A DNA stretch of 64,000 bases from the NCBI RefSeq assembly GCF_042661025.1, contig NZ_JBHSWH010000001.1, positions 3,472,001-3,536,000 on the forward strand, given 5' to 3'. Shown piece by piece: positions 1 to 9,275 of this stretch. This DNA comes from Flexivirga alba. Its GTDB lineage: Bacteria; Actinomycetota; Actinomycetes; Actinomycetales; Dermatophilaceae. How positions within the stretch are numbered: position 1 is the first letter of the stretch; every line of letters begins with the position of its first letter. Made by a program: the position numbers and the translations under genes. Below the pieces are notes generated by a model that searched no databases, was not told the origin of the DNA, and saw nothing but the letters and a program-made list of their open reading frames with translations.

Positions 1-260
1 GCGATCCCGACGACGGGGAAACAGACGAACGTGAACGCCAGGATCAGCAGGTGCAGCCGCCAGTGCTGTAGTCCGCGGATCGCCTCTTGCGGATGCATGC
101 GTGCGCCATACAGGAAGAAGAGCAGCGCGATCGCCGCCGTGACGATGTGATCGAGCGACGGCGCGAACGAAGCACTCGCCGGGAACACACTGGCGATCAC
201 GACGGTGGCCAGGATCGCCAGGATGAACCCGTCGATGCGGAGCTTCTGGAGGGGATGCAT
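1..260 (-). CDS. SBF-like (bile acid:sodium symporter family) transporter, N-terminal part
   Basis: The gene begins with ATG at 260 and runs off the left edge, so only about 86 N-terminal residues are visible. They begin MHPLQKLRID and contain hydrophobic stretches (FILAILATVVIASVF, then IVTAAIALLFFLYGARM) separated by short polar turns. The LYGARMHPQEAIRGL segment resembles the YfeH-like SBF family of membrane transporters. Substrate cannot be told. The gene is divergent from the molybdenum-cofactor gene at 352 with 91 bp between them. The family call rests on the first three membrane segments only. Confidence 0.6.
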   Translation of the reverse strand, partial: MHPLQKLRIDGFILAILATVVIASVFPASASFAPSLDHIVTAAIALLFFLYGARMHPQEAIRGLQHWRLHLLILAFTFVCFPVVGI

Positions 261-351
261 GACCGGAGCCACCCTAGGCGGCCTGCGGGTATGGCGACGG
301 CATGCCCCACAGGGCGGGATCGAGACGATGTGCGGCGACATACTGGTTGCC

Positions 352-915
352 ATGACGACCGCGGGAGTGCTGCTGGCGGCAGGTGCGGGCCGACGGATGG
401 GCCGGCCGAAGGCGTTGGTCGACGGGTGGCTGCGCCATGCGATCGACACCCTTACCGATTGCGACCAGGTCGTCGTCGTGCTGGGCGCGCAGGCGGAGAA
501 TGCTCGCGCACTGATCACGGACCGGCACGTGCAGGTTGTCGTCGCGCCGGACTGGGACACCGGTATGGGCGCATCGCTGCGGGCCGGCCTGGCCGCGCTG
601 ACCGACGAAACCCGTTGTCTACTCACACTTGTCGACCTACCCGATGTCGGCGTCGACGTCATACGACGGGTGCTGGCGCAGCCGGACACGACCGATGTCC
701 TGGCGCGCGCGACGTATGACGCCGTGCCCGGCCACCCCGTGCTGATGGGACGTGATCACTGGGCCGGTGCGATGTCCGGGGCGACCGGTGACCGCGGTGC
801 ACGCGACTATCTCCGGGCGCATCAGACGGTCCTCGTCGAATGCGGTGACCTCGCCACCGGCCGGGATGTCGACCGAGCCGCCGAGCCAACCGCTCACCAA
901 CCCGGTCATGGCTAG
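352..915 (+). CDS. MobA/MocA-like molybdenum cofactor cytidylyltransferase
   Basis: The 187-residue protein opens with GVLLAAGAGRRMGRPKAL, the nucleotide-binding signature of NTP transferases of the MobA/MocA type, and has the expected DLP acidic motif at the metal site (LTLVDLPDVG, about residues 88-97) and a GHPVLMGRDHW segment. Such enzymes attach CMP to molybdopterin to make the MCD cofactor used by CO-dehydrogenase-like and xanthine-dehydrogenase-like enzymes. ATG 352 is chosen because it directly precedes the nucleotide-binding strand; longer in-frame starts add unconserved sequence. It is the first gene of the molybdenum-hydroxylase locus, which supports a cofactor-maturation role. Confidence 0.82.
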   Translation: MTTAGVLLAAGAGRRMGRPKALVDGWLRHAIDTLTDCDQVVVVLGAQAENARALITDRHVQVVVAPDWDTGMGASLRAGLAALTDETRCLLTLVDLPDVGVDVIRRVLAQPDTTDVLARATYDAVPGHPVLMGRDHWAGAMSGATGDRGARDYLRAHQTVLVECGDLATGRDVDRAAEPTAHQPGHG

Positions 916-924
916 CCTGGGGTC

Positions 925-1796
925 ATGGATTCACCGAGTGCGGTGGCGCATGCGCTGGAACAGACCGGCTACCTGAGCGATTCGGCGCTGGCGACCGTAA
1001 CCTTCCTGGCCGACCAGATGGAACGCCCGCTCCTGCTCGAGGAGAGCCTGGAACCGGCAAGACCGCGCTGGCCGAGGCGCTCGCCCAGATCCAGGACGTG
1101 CCGCTGATCCGGTTGCAGTGCTACGAGGGCATCGACGCCAGCCAGGCCCTCTACGACTGGGACTTCCCGCGGCAGATCCTGCACCTGCGCACCCTTGAAG
1201 CGGCCACCAAGGACGGGTCGCTCGATCCGGCCGAAGCTGAGAAGTCGCTCTTCGACGAGCGTTTCCTGCTCGCGCGTCCGGTGCTGCGCGCGTTGCGCGA
1301 GTCACCCGCAGTGTTGCTGATCGACGAGGTCGACCGGGCGGACGACGAGTTCGAGGCGTTCCTGCTGGAGGTGCTGTCGACCTGGGCCGTGAGCATCCCG
1401 GAGCTCGGCACTGTGGCCGCGTCGACACCGCCCACCGTCGTGCTCACCTCGAATCGCACGCGCGAGCTGCACGATGCGCTGAAGCGTCGCTGTCTCTATC
1501 ACTGGATCGATCACCCCGGCCTCGAACGCGAGGTCGCGATCCTGCGATCCCGCGAGCCCGACGTGCCGAAAACCCTTGCGCGGCAAGTGGTCGAGGTCGT
1601 CCAGGAACTGCGCAATGAGCACCTGCTCAAGCCGCCCGGCGTTGCCGAAACGCTCGACTGGGCACGCGCGTTGCACCGGCTCGGCGCCACCGAGCTGGAC
1701 CTGGAGCAGGCGGCCGTCACTCTCGGAGCGGTGGTGAAGTACCGCGAAGACACCGACCGGGTGAAGCACGTCCTCGATCGGATGCTGGCGAGATGA
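925..1796 (+). CDS. MoxR-type AAA+ ATPase (CoxD-like), frameshifted in this sequence
   Basis: An AAA+ ATPase split by one missing base near 1043. The first frame ends its good match at ERPLLLE; restoring one G there gives LLLEGEPGTGKTALAEAL, an intact Walker A. The rest (1098 onward) continues with VLLIDEVDRADDEFE (Walker B), an STPPTVVLTSNRTRELHDAL sensor region and the usual C-terminal lid. Repaired length is about 290 residues, normal for the family. CoxD-type MoxR ATPases act with VWA proteins to insert or mature the active site of molybdenum hydroxylases; the VWA partner follows at 1852. The gene starts 9 bp after the cytidylyltransferase. Its stop codon lies inside a repeat element. Confidence 0.8.
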
Positions 1797-1869
1797 TCAC
1801 CCCACAAAGTTCTCCGCTCGTGCCTCGCTCCGATACTTCGCGGGGACCCCGATGATCACCCCACAAAGT
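1792..1869 (+). repeat. R1 interspersed repeat with 19-bp direct duplication
   Basis: A palindromic intergenic element. The 19 bp GATGATCACCCCACAAAGT occurs at 1792-1810 and again at 1851-1869, a 59-bp period, around a segment ending ACTTCGCGGGGACCCC. The same element occurs at 5386-5440 (opposite orientation) and 48472-48535. Its ends, CCCCACGAAGT and ACTTCGCGGGG in the other copies, can pair as an 11-bp stem with one mismatch. Here it supplies the stop codon of the MoxR-like gene and the start codon of the VWA gene. Confidence 0.8.
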
Positions 1870-2967
1870 CACGCCGCTGAGAACATTCTGCTGGGCTTCA
1901 CGCGAGCGCTGCGAGCTGCCGGTGTACGGGTCACGCAGGACCGGGCCACGAGCTTCCTGACGGCAACCGCGATCGTCGGGCTGGGCGACCCCGAGGCGGT
2001 GTATGTCGCCGGCCGAGCGACCCTGTGCTCCGGGCCTGACGACCTGGAGCGGTTCGACCGGGTCTTCGAAGCCTGGTTCGGTGACCGGTCGGAGCTGCCA
2101 CGCACCATTCCGCGAGAGCGGCCCCAGGAGGTTGCCGCACCGCTGCCGGTCAGCGACGACCCTGATGACGCCGGCGGCGAGGGGGAGCCGGACGTCGTGC
2201 AGGCAGCGGCGTCGGAGACCGAGATCCTGCGGCACCGCGATGTCGCATCGATGGACGGTGCGCAGAAGGCGATCCTGGATGCGATGATCCGTGCTCTGCA
2301 TCCACGCGTGCCGGTGCGTCGCGCTTCGCGCCATACAGCGTGGCGCCGGGGTGAGGTCGATCTGCAACGGACACTGCGCAGTTCGTTGCGGCTGATGGGG
2401 GAACCGGGCCAGGTGCAACGCCGCCGGCGAGGCACCCAGCCGCGTCGCGTGGTCCTCCTGGTCGACGTGTCCGCGAGCATGCGTCCGTATGCCGACGCGT
2501 TGTTGCGGCTGGCCCACACGCTGGTCCGGACCGGCGGCTCCGTCGAGGTCTTCACCCTCGGGACGCGGCTGACTCGGATCACGACCGCGCTGCGCGTCGC
2601 CGACCCGGACCGAGCCCTGGTCCGTGCGGGGGACGAGGTTCCCGACTGGGCGGGCGGTACCCGGCTGGGGGAGGCGCTCGAGGCGTTCCTGACCCGATGG
2701 GGTGCGCGGGGAATGGCGAGGGGCGCTGTCGTGGTTGTCTTCAGTGACGGCTGGGAGCGCGGTGACGCGCACCTGCTGGGCGAGCAGATGGCCCGACTGG
2801 CCCGGCTGGCGCACCGGGTGGTGTGGGTCAACCCGCACCGCGGCAAGGAAGGTTACGAGCCCGTGCAGCAAGGAATCGTCGCGGCGCTTCCGCATTGCGA
2901 CGACTTCGTGGCCGGGCACTCGTTGCGTTCGTTCGAGCAGGTCTTGGAGGTGGTCGGCAATGCGTGA
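1852..2967 (+). CDS. VWA domain-containing CoxE-like maturation protein
   Basis: A 371-residue protein with an N-terminal all-alpha region, an acidic proline-rich linker (about 95-125) and a C-terminal von Willebrand A domain. The metal-ion-dependent adhesion site is visible as DVSAS at residues 205-209, with downstream GGTRLGEAL and VVVFSDGWERGD. CoxE proteins work with the MoxR-like ATPase CoxD in maturing the molybdenum hydroxylase. The ATG at 1852 and the first residues (MITPQS) come from the R1 repeat, so the native N-terminus is uncertain; the conserved part begins near HAAENILLGF. Overlaps the next gene by 8 bp. Confidence 0.85.
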   Translation: MITPQSHAAENILLGFTRALRAAGVRVTQDRATSFLTATAIVGLGDPEAVYVAGRATLCSGPDDLERFDRVFEAWFGDRSELPRTIPRERPQEVAAPLPVSDDPDDAGGEGEPDVVQAAASETEILRHRDVASMDGAQKAILDAMIRALHPRVPVRRASRHTAWRRGEVDLQRTLRSSLRLMGEPGQVQRRRRGTQPRRVVLLVDVSASMRPYADALLRLAHTLVRTGGSVEVFTLGTRLTRITTALRVADPDRALVRAGDEVPDWAGGTRLGEALEAFLTRWGARGMARGAVVVVFSDGWERGDAHLLGEQMARLARLAHRVVWVNPHRGKEGYEPVQQGIVAALPHCDDFVAGHSLRSFEQVLEVVGNA

Positions 2968-4078
2968 AGTGCTGACGGAGCTGATGCAGTGGTATGACGC
3001 CGGCGAGACCGTCGGCGTCGGCACCGTCGTGGCGACCTTCCGCTCGGCGCCGCGACCGCCGGGAGCTTCGATGCTGGTTGGCCCCGGCGGTGAAGCAGTC
3101 GGTTCGGTCTCTGGCGGCTGCGTCGAGGGCGCCGTCTACGAGCTGGCCGGTGAGGTTCTCGAGTCCGGTCAGTCGGTGCTGCAGCGCTACGGAGTGTCCG
3201 ACGACGACGCGTTCGCCGTCGGACTCACCTGCGGCGGCATACTCGACGTGTATGTCGAAAAGGTCGACAAGACAACCTTTCCCGAGCTGCCGGCAGTCGC
3301 GCAGGACATCGAGCAGGACCGGCCGGTCGCAGTCGCCACCGTGATCGAGCACCCTGACCCGTCCTGGGTCGGCCGGCGGATGGTGATCCGACCCGACCAG
3401 CAGCCGATCGGGCGGATGGGCAGTGACCGGGCCGACTCCGCGGTGGCCGACGACGCGCTCGGTCTGCTGGCCAGCGGACGCAGTGCGACGCTGACCTACG
3501 GGCCCGACGGGCAACGGCTCGAAGACGGCATGCGGGTCTTCGTCTCGACGTTTGCACCGCCGCCACGGATGCTGGTTTTCGGCGCCATCGACTTCGCTGC
3601 CGCGGTGGCCAAGGTCGGCTCCTTCCTCGGCTACCGGGTGACCGTGTGCGACGCCCGACCGGTCTTCGCCACGCACTCGCGGTTCCCCGACGCCGACGAG
3701 GTGATCGTGGACTGGCCGCACCGTTACCTGACCGGCGAGGTCGACGCCGGCCGGATCGACGGCCGCACCGTGATCGCCGTACTCACCCACGACCCGAAGT
3801 TCGACGTGCCGCTGCTGGAGGTGGCGCTGCGGGCGCCAGAGGTCGCCTACATCGGTGCGATGGGTTCGCGGCGGACCCACGAGGACCGTTTGACCAGGTT
3901 GCGCGAAATCGGTGTCGCCGAGGACCAACTGGAGCGATTGTCCAGTCCGCTCGGACTCGACCTTGGTGGTCGCACACCCGAGGAGACCGCGATCAGCATC
4001 GCGGCGGAGATCATCGCCCGGCAATGGGGTGGCAGCGGCAACAGCCTGGGTGAGATCAGCGGCCGCATCCACGCCTGA
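2960..4078 (+). CDS. XdhC/CoxF family molybdenum enzyme maturation protein
   Basis: A 372-residue protein with the XdhC/CoxI two-part layout: an N-terminal domain containing GVGTVVATFRSAPRPPGASM and SVSGGCVEGAVYEL, and a C-terminal Rossmann-like domain containing LVFGAIDFAAAVAKVGSFLG, LTHDPKFDVPLL and YIGAMGSRRTHEDRL. The family binds molybdenum cofactor and helps sulfurate or insert it into xanthine-dehydrogenase-type enzymes. The ATG at 2960 overlaps the VWA stop by 8 bp, so translation is probably coupled. The position between the ATPase/VWA pair and the structural genes fits a maturation role. Confidence 0.88.
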   Translation: MREVLTELMQWYDAGETVGVGTVVATFRSAPRPPGASMLVGPGGEAVGSVSGGCVEGAVYELAGEVLESGQSVLQRYGVSDDDAFAVGLTCGGILDVYVEKVDKTTFPELPAVAQDIEQDRPVAVATVIEHPDPSWVGRRMVIRPDQQPIGRMGSDRADSAVADDALGLLASGRSATLTYGPDGQRLEDGMRVFVSTFAPPPRMLVFGAIDFAAAVAKVGSFLGYRVTVCDARPVFATHSRFPDADEVIVDWPHRYLTGEVDAGRIDGRTVIAVLTHDPKFDVPLLEVALRAPEVAYIGAMGSRRTHEDRLTRLREIGVAEDQLERLSSPLGLDLGGRTPEETAISIAAEIIARQWGGSGNSLGEISGRIHA

Positions 4079-4141
4079 ACCGCCTTGGTCCATGGCACTG
4101 CCGGGATAGTGTGATGGGGGTCACTTCGTCGGAGGTCATCC

Positions 4142-5374
4142 ATGGAGCACTCCCTAGGTTCGCTGCGCGACCGTCGCCTCGATGCGGTGCGCGCATGGAC
4201 CGCATTCGTCACCGAGGGTGACGACGCTGTCCGGGTTCGGCCGGAGGTCCTGTCGAGCTGGCGACGGTCTGCCCAGGGCGCCGCGCTGGACGCGACCGGA
4301 GCTCCGCTTGCGGATGAGCACGACACTGCCGCGTTCTGGCAGGACTCACCGTTGCAGTCTGCCGTGTCGACGGTGGAGCAGGAGTTGCGACGCAGTGCCG
4401 AGGACGGCGACCTGGTGCTGGCGGTCACGGACACCAAGACCCGGATCCTGTGGACGTATGGCGGCAGGGTGATGCGCCGCAAGGCGGAGTCCGTCAACTT
4501 CGTCCCGGGTGGTCGCTGGGACGACGCCAGCGTCGGCACCAACGCCCTGGACCTGGCCGGGCGACTGGATGCGCCGGCGACAGTCTTCTCCGCCGAGCAC
4601 TACTCGCCAATGGTGCACAACTGGGTGTGTTGGGCCGCGCCTGTGCACGACCCGGTGACGGGGGAGCGGCTCGGTGTGATCGACCTGTCGACGACCTGGG
4701 ACCGCGCGCACCCGATCGGGTTGGCGACTGCGCGGCTGATGGCTCGGATGATCGAGAGCGCGCTGCCTGACACGCGGCAGCATCCGCGACACGGCATCGC
4801 CGGCTCGGACCAAGGGCTCGCGTTGACACTGCTGGGGGCGGCGGAGGCGCGACTCGACGGTCAGCGATTGCTGCTCAACCGGAGGCAGACCGAGATCCTC
4901 GCGTTGCTCGGCCTGCACCCAGACGGGCTGTCCCTCGAGCGGTTGCACGCATTGCTCTACGGCGACGCTGCCGTGAGCGCCTCGACGCTGAAAGCCGAGG
5001 TGTCCCACCTGCGTTCGACGCTGGGCGGCGCGATCTCCTCAAGGCCCTACCGGCTGATGTTGCCGGTGACCATCGACGTCGACGAAGTGCTGGAGCGGAT
5101 CCGTCAGGGCCAGGTGCTGGCTGCCGTTGCGGCATACGGCGGCGATCTGATGCCCGGCACGGACTCACCCGCGTTGTCCGAGTTGGCCGAGGTTGTCGCG
5201 GTCGCCGTGCGCGAGGCATTGCTCGCCGACCCCGACCCCGATGCAGTGCTCGGCTACAGCGAGATCGCCCCGTATGACGCAGAAGTACTCGAGACCTGCC
5301 TGCGCCGGATCGGCGGTGACACGCACCGCGCCGTCCCGCTGCTCCGTGGGCGTTTGGCCGCTGCGAAACGTTGA
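4142..5374 (+). CDS. GAF-domain transcriptional regulator of the molybdenum hydroxylase locus
   Basis: A 410-residue protein. The N-terminal part (VRPEVLSSWRRSAQGA, then a GAF-like sensor through VNFVPGGRWDDASVGTNA and WAAPVHDPVTGERLGVIDLS) is like the sensory half of AcoR-type activators. It has no sigma-54 AAA domain. Instead the C-terminal half (from about residue 235, LNRRQTEILALLGLHPDGLS) resembles a winged-helix DNA-binding domain followed by a helical BTAD-like region. It sits between the accessory genes and the structural genes, 63 bp after xdhC, so it likely controls this locus. The ligand is unknown. Confidence 0.7.
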   Translation: MEHSLGSLRDRRLDAVRAWTAFVTEGDDAVRVRPEVLSSWRRSAQGAALDATGAPLADEHDTAAFWQDSPLQSAVSTVEQELRRSAEDGDLVLAVTDTKTRILWTYGGRVMRRKAESVNFVPGGRWDDASVGTNALDLAGRLDAPATVFSAEHYSPMVHNWVCWAAPVHDPVTGERLGVIDLSTTWDRAHPIGLATARLMARMIESALPDTRQHPRHGIAGSDQGLALTLLGAAEARLDGQRLLLNRRQTEILALLGLHPDGLSLERLHALLYGDAAVSASTLKAEVSHLRSTLGGAISSRPYRLMLPVTIDVDEVLERIRQGQVLAAVAAYGGDLMPGTDSPALSELAEVVAVAVREALLADPDPDAVLGYSEIAPYDAEVLETCLRRIGGDTHRAVPLLRGRLAAAKR

Positions 5375-5385
5375 AGCGGAGAACT

Positions 5386-5440
5386 CGGGGTCCCCGCGAA
5401 GTATCGGAGGAGCGAAGCGGGGGAGAACTTCGTGGGGTGA
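5386..5440 (-). repeat. R1 interspersed repeat, second copy (reverse orientation)
   Basis: The reverse complement reads TCACCCCACGAAGTTCTCCC, then CCGCTTCGCTCCTCCGATAC, then TTCGCGGGGACCCCG. It is closely related to the copies at 1792 and 48472. Outer arms CCCCACGAAGT and ACTTCGCGGGG pair with one mismatch. The internal core GGAGGAGCGAAGCGGGGGAG is shared with the R2 repeats. It lies just after the regulator stop codon and upstream of the small subunit gene. Confidence 0.8.
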
Positions 5441-5518
5441 GGGCCAACCTTCGGCCAACCAGTTCGTCATAGGTTCGGACTGACGCCAGAAGTCTGCGTA
5501 CTGCGAAGGGTGCCGAAC

Positions 5519-6004
5519 ATGACAAAGATCGAACTCACCGTCGACGGAGGCAAGGTCTCCGATGACGTCGAGCCACGGATGTTGCTCGTGCAGTTCCTGC
5601 GCGAAAAGCTAGGAAAGACAGGCACTCTCATCGGTTGCGACACCAGCAACTGTGGCGCCTGCACTGTGCACCTGAACGGCCACGCCGTGAAGTCGTGCAA
5701 CATGCTCGCCGTACAGGCCGATGGGGCCGAGGTGACCACGATCGAAGGCCTCGCAGCGACGTATGACGGGGGAGACCTGCACCCGATGCAGGCCGCCTTC
5801 CACGAGTGCCACGCCCTGCAGTGCGGCTTCTGCACACCGGGCATGATCATGCGCTCGGTCGACCTGCTGAACGAGAATCCCGACCCGAGCGAAGCAGAGA
5901 TCCGCGAAGGGCTGGAAGGCAACCTGTGCCGTTGCACCGGCTACCACAACATCGTGCGCGCGGTGCAGACCGCGGCGGCTGCCGGAAAGGGAGCCCAGTC
6001 ATGA
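5519..6004 (+). CDS. Molybdenum hydroxylase 2Fe-2S small subunit (CoxS-like)
   Basis: A 161-residue ferredoxin-like subunit. The plant-type 2Fe-2S site is IGCDTSNCGAC (Cys40, 45, 48) with Cys60 completing it; the second, helical site uses HALQCGFCTPGM and LCRCTGYHNI. It carries electrons from the molybdenum site to the FAD subunit. ATG 5519 is preceded by GAAGGG at 5505-5510 with 8-nt spacing; an in-frame GTG at 5510 would overlap that site. The stop codon overlaps the large-subunit start as ATGA. Confidence 0.93.
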   Translation: MTKIELTVDGGKVSDDVEPRMLLVQFLREKLGKTGTLIGCDTSNCGACTVHLNGHAVKSCNMLAVQADGAEVTTIEGLAATYDGGDLHPMQAAFHECHALQCGFCTPGMIMRSVDLLNENPDPSEAEIREGLEGNLCRCTGYHNIVRAVQTAAAAGKGAQS

Positions 6005-8418
6005 CTGTGACAGATGACCGTCCGGCCGCCGAGATAGGCAAGGACCGCCGACGCAAGGAGGACCGCCGGCTGATCACCGGCAGCAGCCGCTACACCGACA
6101 ACATCGTGTTGCCGGGCATGCTGCAACTGGCGATGGTGCGCAGTCCATTCGCGCACGCAAAGGTGACGTCGATCGACACGTCCGAGGCCAAGCAGGCCCC
6201 CAACGTCGTGGCGGTCTACACCGCTGCAGACCTTGACGATTCGGCAGGCGTGCTGATCAACGCGTGGCCGATCACGCCGGACCAGAAGACACCCGTGCAT
6301 CCGATCCTGGCGTCCGACCGAGTGACTTTCGCGGGCGAGATCGTCGCCGTGGTGGTGGCTCGCAGCGCAGCCGCCGCCCGCGACGCGGCCGAGCTGGTCG
6401 ACGTCGACTACGACGAGTTGCCGGCCGCCATCGACCTCAAGGATGCGGTCGCCGACAAGGTGCTGGCCCATCCCGACCTCGGCACGAACAAGTCCGCACT
6501 GTGGGTGTTCGACTCCGCGGAGGCGGGCACCGGCGGCAATGTCGAAGACGCCATCAGCAAGGCGCGCACAGACGGCGTGGTCATCGAGCGGGAGTTCCGC
6601 CAGAACCGGCTGATCCCGGCATACATGGAGCCACGGTCCGTCGTCGTCGATCCGACCGGCGAGCAGCTGACGATGTGGTCGGCGACGCAGGTTCCGCACA
6701 TCGTGCGCTTCGCGCTGGCAGCGACGACAGGCGTGCCCGAGAACAAGATTCGAGTCATCGCTCCGGATGTCGGTGGCGGTTTCGGCGGCAAGCTGCAGGT
6801 CACTCCCGAGGAGTGGCTGGCCTGGTGGATCGCCCGCCAACTGCACAAGCCGGTGAAGTTCACCGAGACCCGCTCCGAGTCGATGGTCGCCGGTCACCAT
6901 GGCCGCGACCAGTGGCAGAAGCTCACACTCGCGGCAACCAAGGAAGGACAGGTCACCGGGCTCAAGGTCGAGTTGACCGCCGACCTCGGGTCCTATGTCG
7001 CGATCGTCGGCGGTGGGGTGCCCGTGCTGGGTGCGTTCATGTACAACGCGATCTACAAGATCCCGGCATACCACTTCGCCTGCCAGACGGTCCTCACCAA
7101 CAAGACCTGGACGGACGCCTACCGGGGCGCCGGCCGGCCGGAGGCCACCTTCGCCATCGAGCGGCTGATGAGCGAGCTGGCCAATGAGCTGGGGATGGAC
7201 CCCCTGGAGTTGCGGGAGAAGAACTGGATCAAGCACGAGGAGTTCCCGTTCACGACGGTTGCCGGGCTCGAATACGACTCGGGCAACTACGAAGCGGCGA
7301 CTTCGGCGGCCAAGGAGTTCTTCGGGTATGACGAACTGCGCGCCGAGCAGGCTCGGCGCCGGGAGGCCGGCGACACCGTCCAGCTCGGCATCGGCGTCTC
7401 GACCTTCACCGAGATGTGCGGTCTCGCCCCGTCGCGGGTGCTCGGATCGCTCGACTACGGCGCGGGCGGCTGGGAGCACGCTTCGGTGCGGATGCTGGCC
7501 ACCGGCACCGTGGAAGTGGTGACCGGCACGAGTGCGCACGGGCAAGGCCACGAGACCGCGTTCAGCCAGATCGTCGCCGACCGACTCGGGGTGCCTTTCG
7601 AGGCCGTCGAGATCCTGCACGGTGACACCCAGGTCTCCGTCAAGGGCCTGGACACCTACGGGTCTCGGTCACTCGTCGTCGGCGGTGAGGCGATCGTGCG
7701 GGCCGCTGACAAGGTCATCGAGAAGGCCAAGCCCGTTGCGGCGCACCTGCTGGAGGCGTCGGTGGACGACATCGAGTTCGCCGCCGGACAGTTCAAGGTC
7801 AAGGGCACCGACGCCGGACTGTCCATCCAGGAGGTTGCCGGCGCTGTCTTCACCGCCCACAACCTGCCGGACGGTATGGAGCCCTCGATCGACGCCGAGG
7901 CGACATACGACCCGATCAACTTCAACTACCCGCACGGCACCCACCTGTGTGCTGTCGAAGTGGACACCGAGACGGGTCAGGTCAAGCTGCGCAAATACAC
8001 CTGCGTGGACGACATCGGCAACATCATCAACCCGCTGATCGTCGAGGGCCAGGTGCACGGCGGCCTGGTGCAGGGCATCGCACAGGCACTGTTCGAGGAC
8101 GCTGTCTTCGATGATCGGGGCACCCTGGTGTCGGGGTCGTTCGTCGACTACCTGGTGCCCAGCGCAGCCGACCTGATCAGCTTCGACGCACACACCGCGT
8201 CGACCCCGGCCACCACGAACACGTTGGGGACAAAGGGAGTTGGCGAGGCAGGCACCATCGCTTCCACACCCGCCGTCGTCAACTCGGTGCTCGACGCCGT
8301 GCGGCAGTTCGGCGTCAGCGACATCGTCATGCCGTGCTCTCCGGCACGGGTCTACGCGGCCATCGCGGCCGGCCGGGCCGGCGATACCGGCTCCGCAGCG
8401 GAAGGAGCGGGCCAATGA
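6001..8418 (+). CDS. Form II CoxL-like molybdenum hydroxylase large subunit
   Basis: An 805-residue catalytic subunit of the xanthine oxidase family. Cofactor motifs visible are GGGFGGK (from about residue 258) and KGVGEAGTIAS with the catalytic Glu749. The active-site loop reads AYRGAGR at 373-379, the signature of form II enzymes. Form I CO dehydrogenases have AYXCSFR with the copper-binding Cys. So this is a molybdenum hydroxylase whose substrate cannot be told from sequence. Starts by ATGA overlap with the small subunit and ends by ATGA overlap with the FAD subunit, a tightly coupled S-L-M order. Confidence 0.92.
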   Translation: MTVTDDRPAAEIGKDRRRKEDRRLITGSSRYTDNIVLPGMLQLAMVRSPFAHAKVTSIDTSEAKQAPNVVAVYTAADLDDSAGVLINAWPITPDQKTPVHPILASDRVTFAGEIVAVVVARSAAAARDAAELVDVDYDELPAAIDLKDAVADKVLAHPDLGTNKSALWVFDSAEAGTGGNVEDAISKARTDGVVIEREFRQNRLIPAYMEPRSVVVDPTGEQLTMWSATQVPHIVRFALAATTGVPENKIRVIAPDVGGGFGGKLQVTPEEWLAWWIARQLHKPVKFTETRSESMVAGHHGRDQWQKLTLAATKEGQVTGLKVELTADLGSYVAIVGGGVPVLGAFMYNAIYKIPAYHFACQTVLTNKTWTDAYRGAGRPEATFAIERLMSELANELGMDPLELREKNWIKHEEFPFTTVAGLEYDSGNYEAATSAAKEFFGYDELRAEQARRREAGDTVQLGIGVSTFTEMCGLAPSRVLGSLDYGAGGWEHASVRMLATGTVEVVTGTSAHGQGHETAFSQIVADRLGVPFEAVEILHGDTQVSVKGLDTYGSRSLVVGGEAIVRAADKVIEKAKPVAAHLLEASVDDIEFAAGQFKVKGTDAGLSIQEVAGAVFTAHNLPDGMEPSIDAEATYDPINFNYPHGTHLCAVEVDTETGQVKLRKYTCVDDIGNIINPLIVEGQVHGGLVQGIAQALFEDAVFDDRGTLVSGSFVDYLVPSAADLISFDAHTASTPATTNTLGTKGVGEAGTIASTPAVVNSVLDAVRQFGVSDIVMPCSPARVYAAIAAGRAGDTGSAAEGAGQ

Positions 8419-9271
8419 TCCCGGCAGCATTCGACTACGCGGCACCAGCGAGCGTCGAGGAGGCACTCACGCTCCTCGCCGAGCACGGCGACGACGCCAA
8501 GATCATCGCCGGGGGCAGTCACTGCTCCCGGTCCTGCGACTGCGGCTCAACGCGCCCGAGTTCGTCATCGACCTCGGCAAGATCGACGCGTTGCGCGGCA
8601 TCCGGGAGGACGGCGACGCGTTGGTCATCGGTGCGATGACGACCCACAGCGCAGTGGCGTCAGATCCGCTGGTCGCCCAGCACGCGGCACTGATCGGCAA
8701 GGCGGTCGCGACAGTGGCCGACGCACAGGTGCGTAACCGCGGCACGTTCGGCGGGGCGCTCGCCCACGCCGACCCGGCCGGTGACGTCGGAGCGCCGGCC
8801 CTCGCGCTGGGCGCGCAGTTCGTGATCGCCGGTCAGGGCGGATCGACCCGCACCGTCGACGCGTCCGAATTCTTCGTGGATCTCTTCGAGACGGCGATCG
8901 CCGAGGATGAGTTGCTGACCGAGGTCCGCATCCCGAAGCACACCGGCTGGGGTGCGCACTACGAGAAGTTCGTCCGGATCGCGCAGCAGTGGTCGATCGT
9001 GGCGGTTGCGGCGTCGGTTCGCTCCGAGGGAGGCAACATCGCGGAAGCGCGCGTGGCGCTGACCAACATGGGATCCACGCCGATCCGGGCCACGTCGGTC
9101 GAGCAGGCGTTGCAGGGTCAGCCGGCCACCGAGGACGCCATACGAGCCGCGGTCGCTGCGGTCGCCGAGGGTACGAACCCGCCGACGGACCTCAACGGTG
9201 ATGCGGGCTATCGCAAGCACCTCGCTGAGGTGCTGACCCGGCGCGCCGTGCTCACCGCTGCGACAGGATGA
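8415..9271 (+). CDS. FAD-binding medium subunit (CoxM-like), frameshifted in this sequence
   Basis: The FAD subunit of the hydroxylase. The first frame reads MIPAAFDYAAPASVEEALT to KIIAGG and then diverges; adding one G to the run at about 8512-8516 gives IIAGGQSLLPVLRLRL, the family's FAD-binding loop. The remaining sequence has the second FAD motif RNRGTFGGALAHADPAGD and a normal C-terminal domain. Repaired length is about 285 residues, typical. The S and L subunits are intact, so a base missing from a G run is more likely an assembly error than a real mutation. It overlaps the large-subunit stop by 4 bp. Confidence 0.85.
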
Positions 9272-9275
9272 CCCG

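Noticed and set aside
5941..7620. A 559-codon open frame on the minus strand opposite the hydroxylase large subunit, and similar long antisense frames at 1717-3024 and 45508-47157
   Set aside because: They mirror strong known proteins on the other strand, have arginine- or histidine-rich unstructured translations and lack motifs. Long antisense frames are expected in high-GC DNA.
6001..8418. Aerobic CO dehydrogenase (form I CoxL)
   Set aside because: The active-site loop is AYRGAGR, not AYXCSFR, so the copper-binding Cys is missing.
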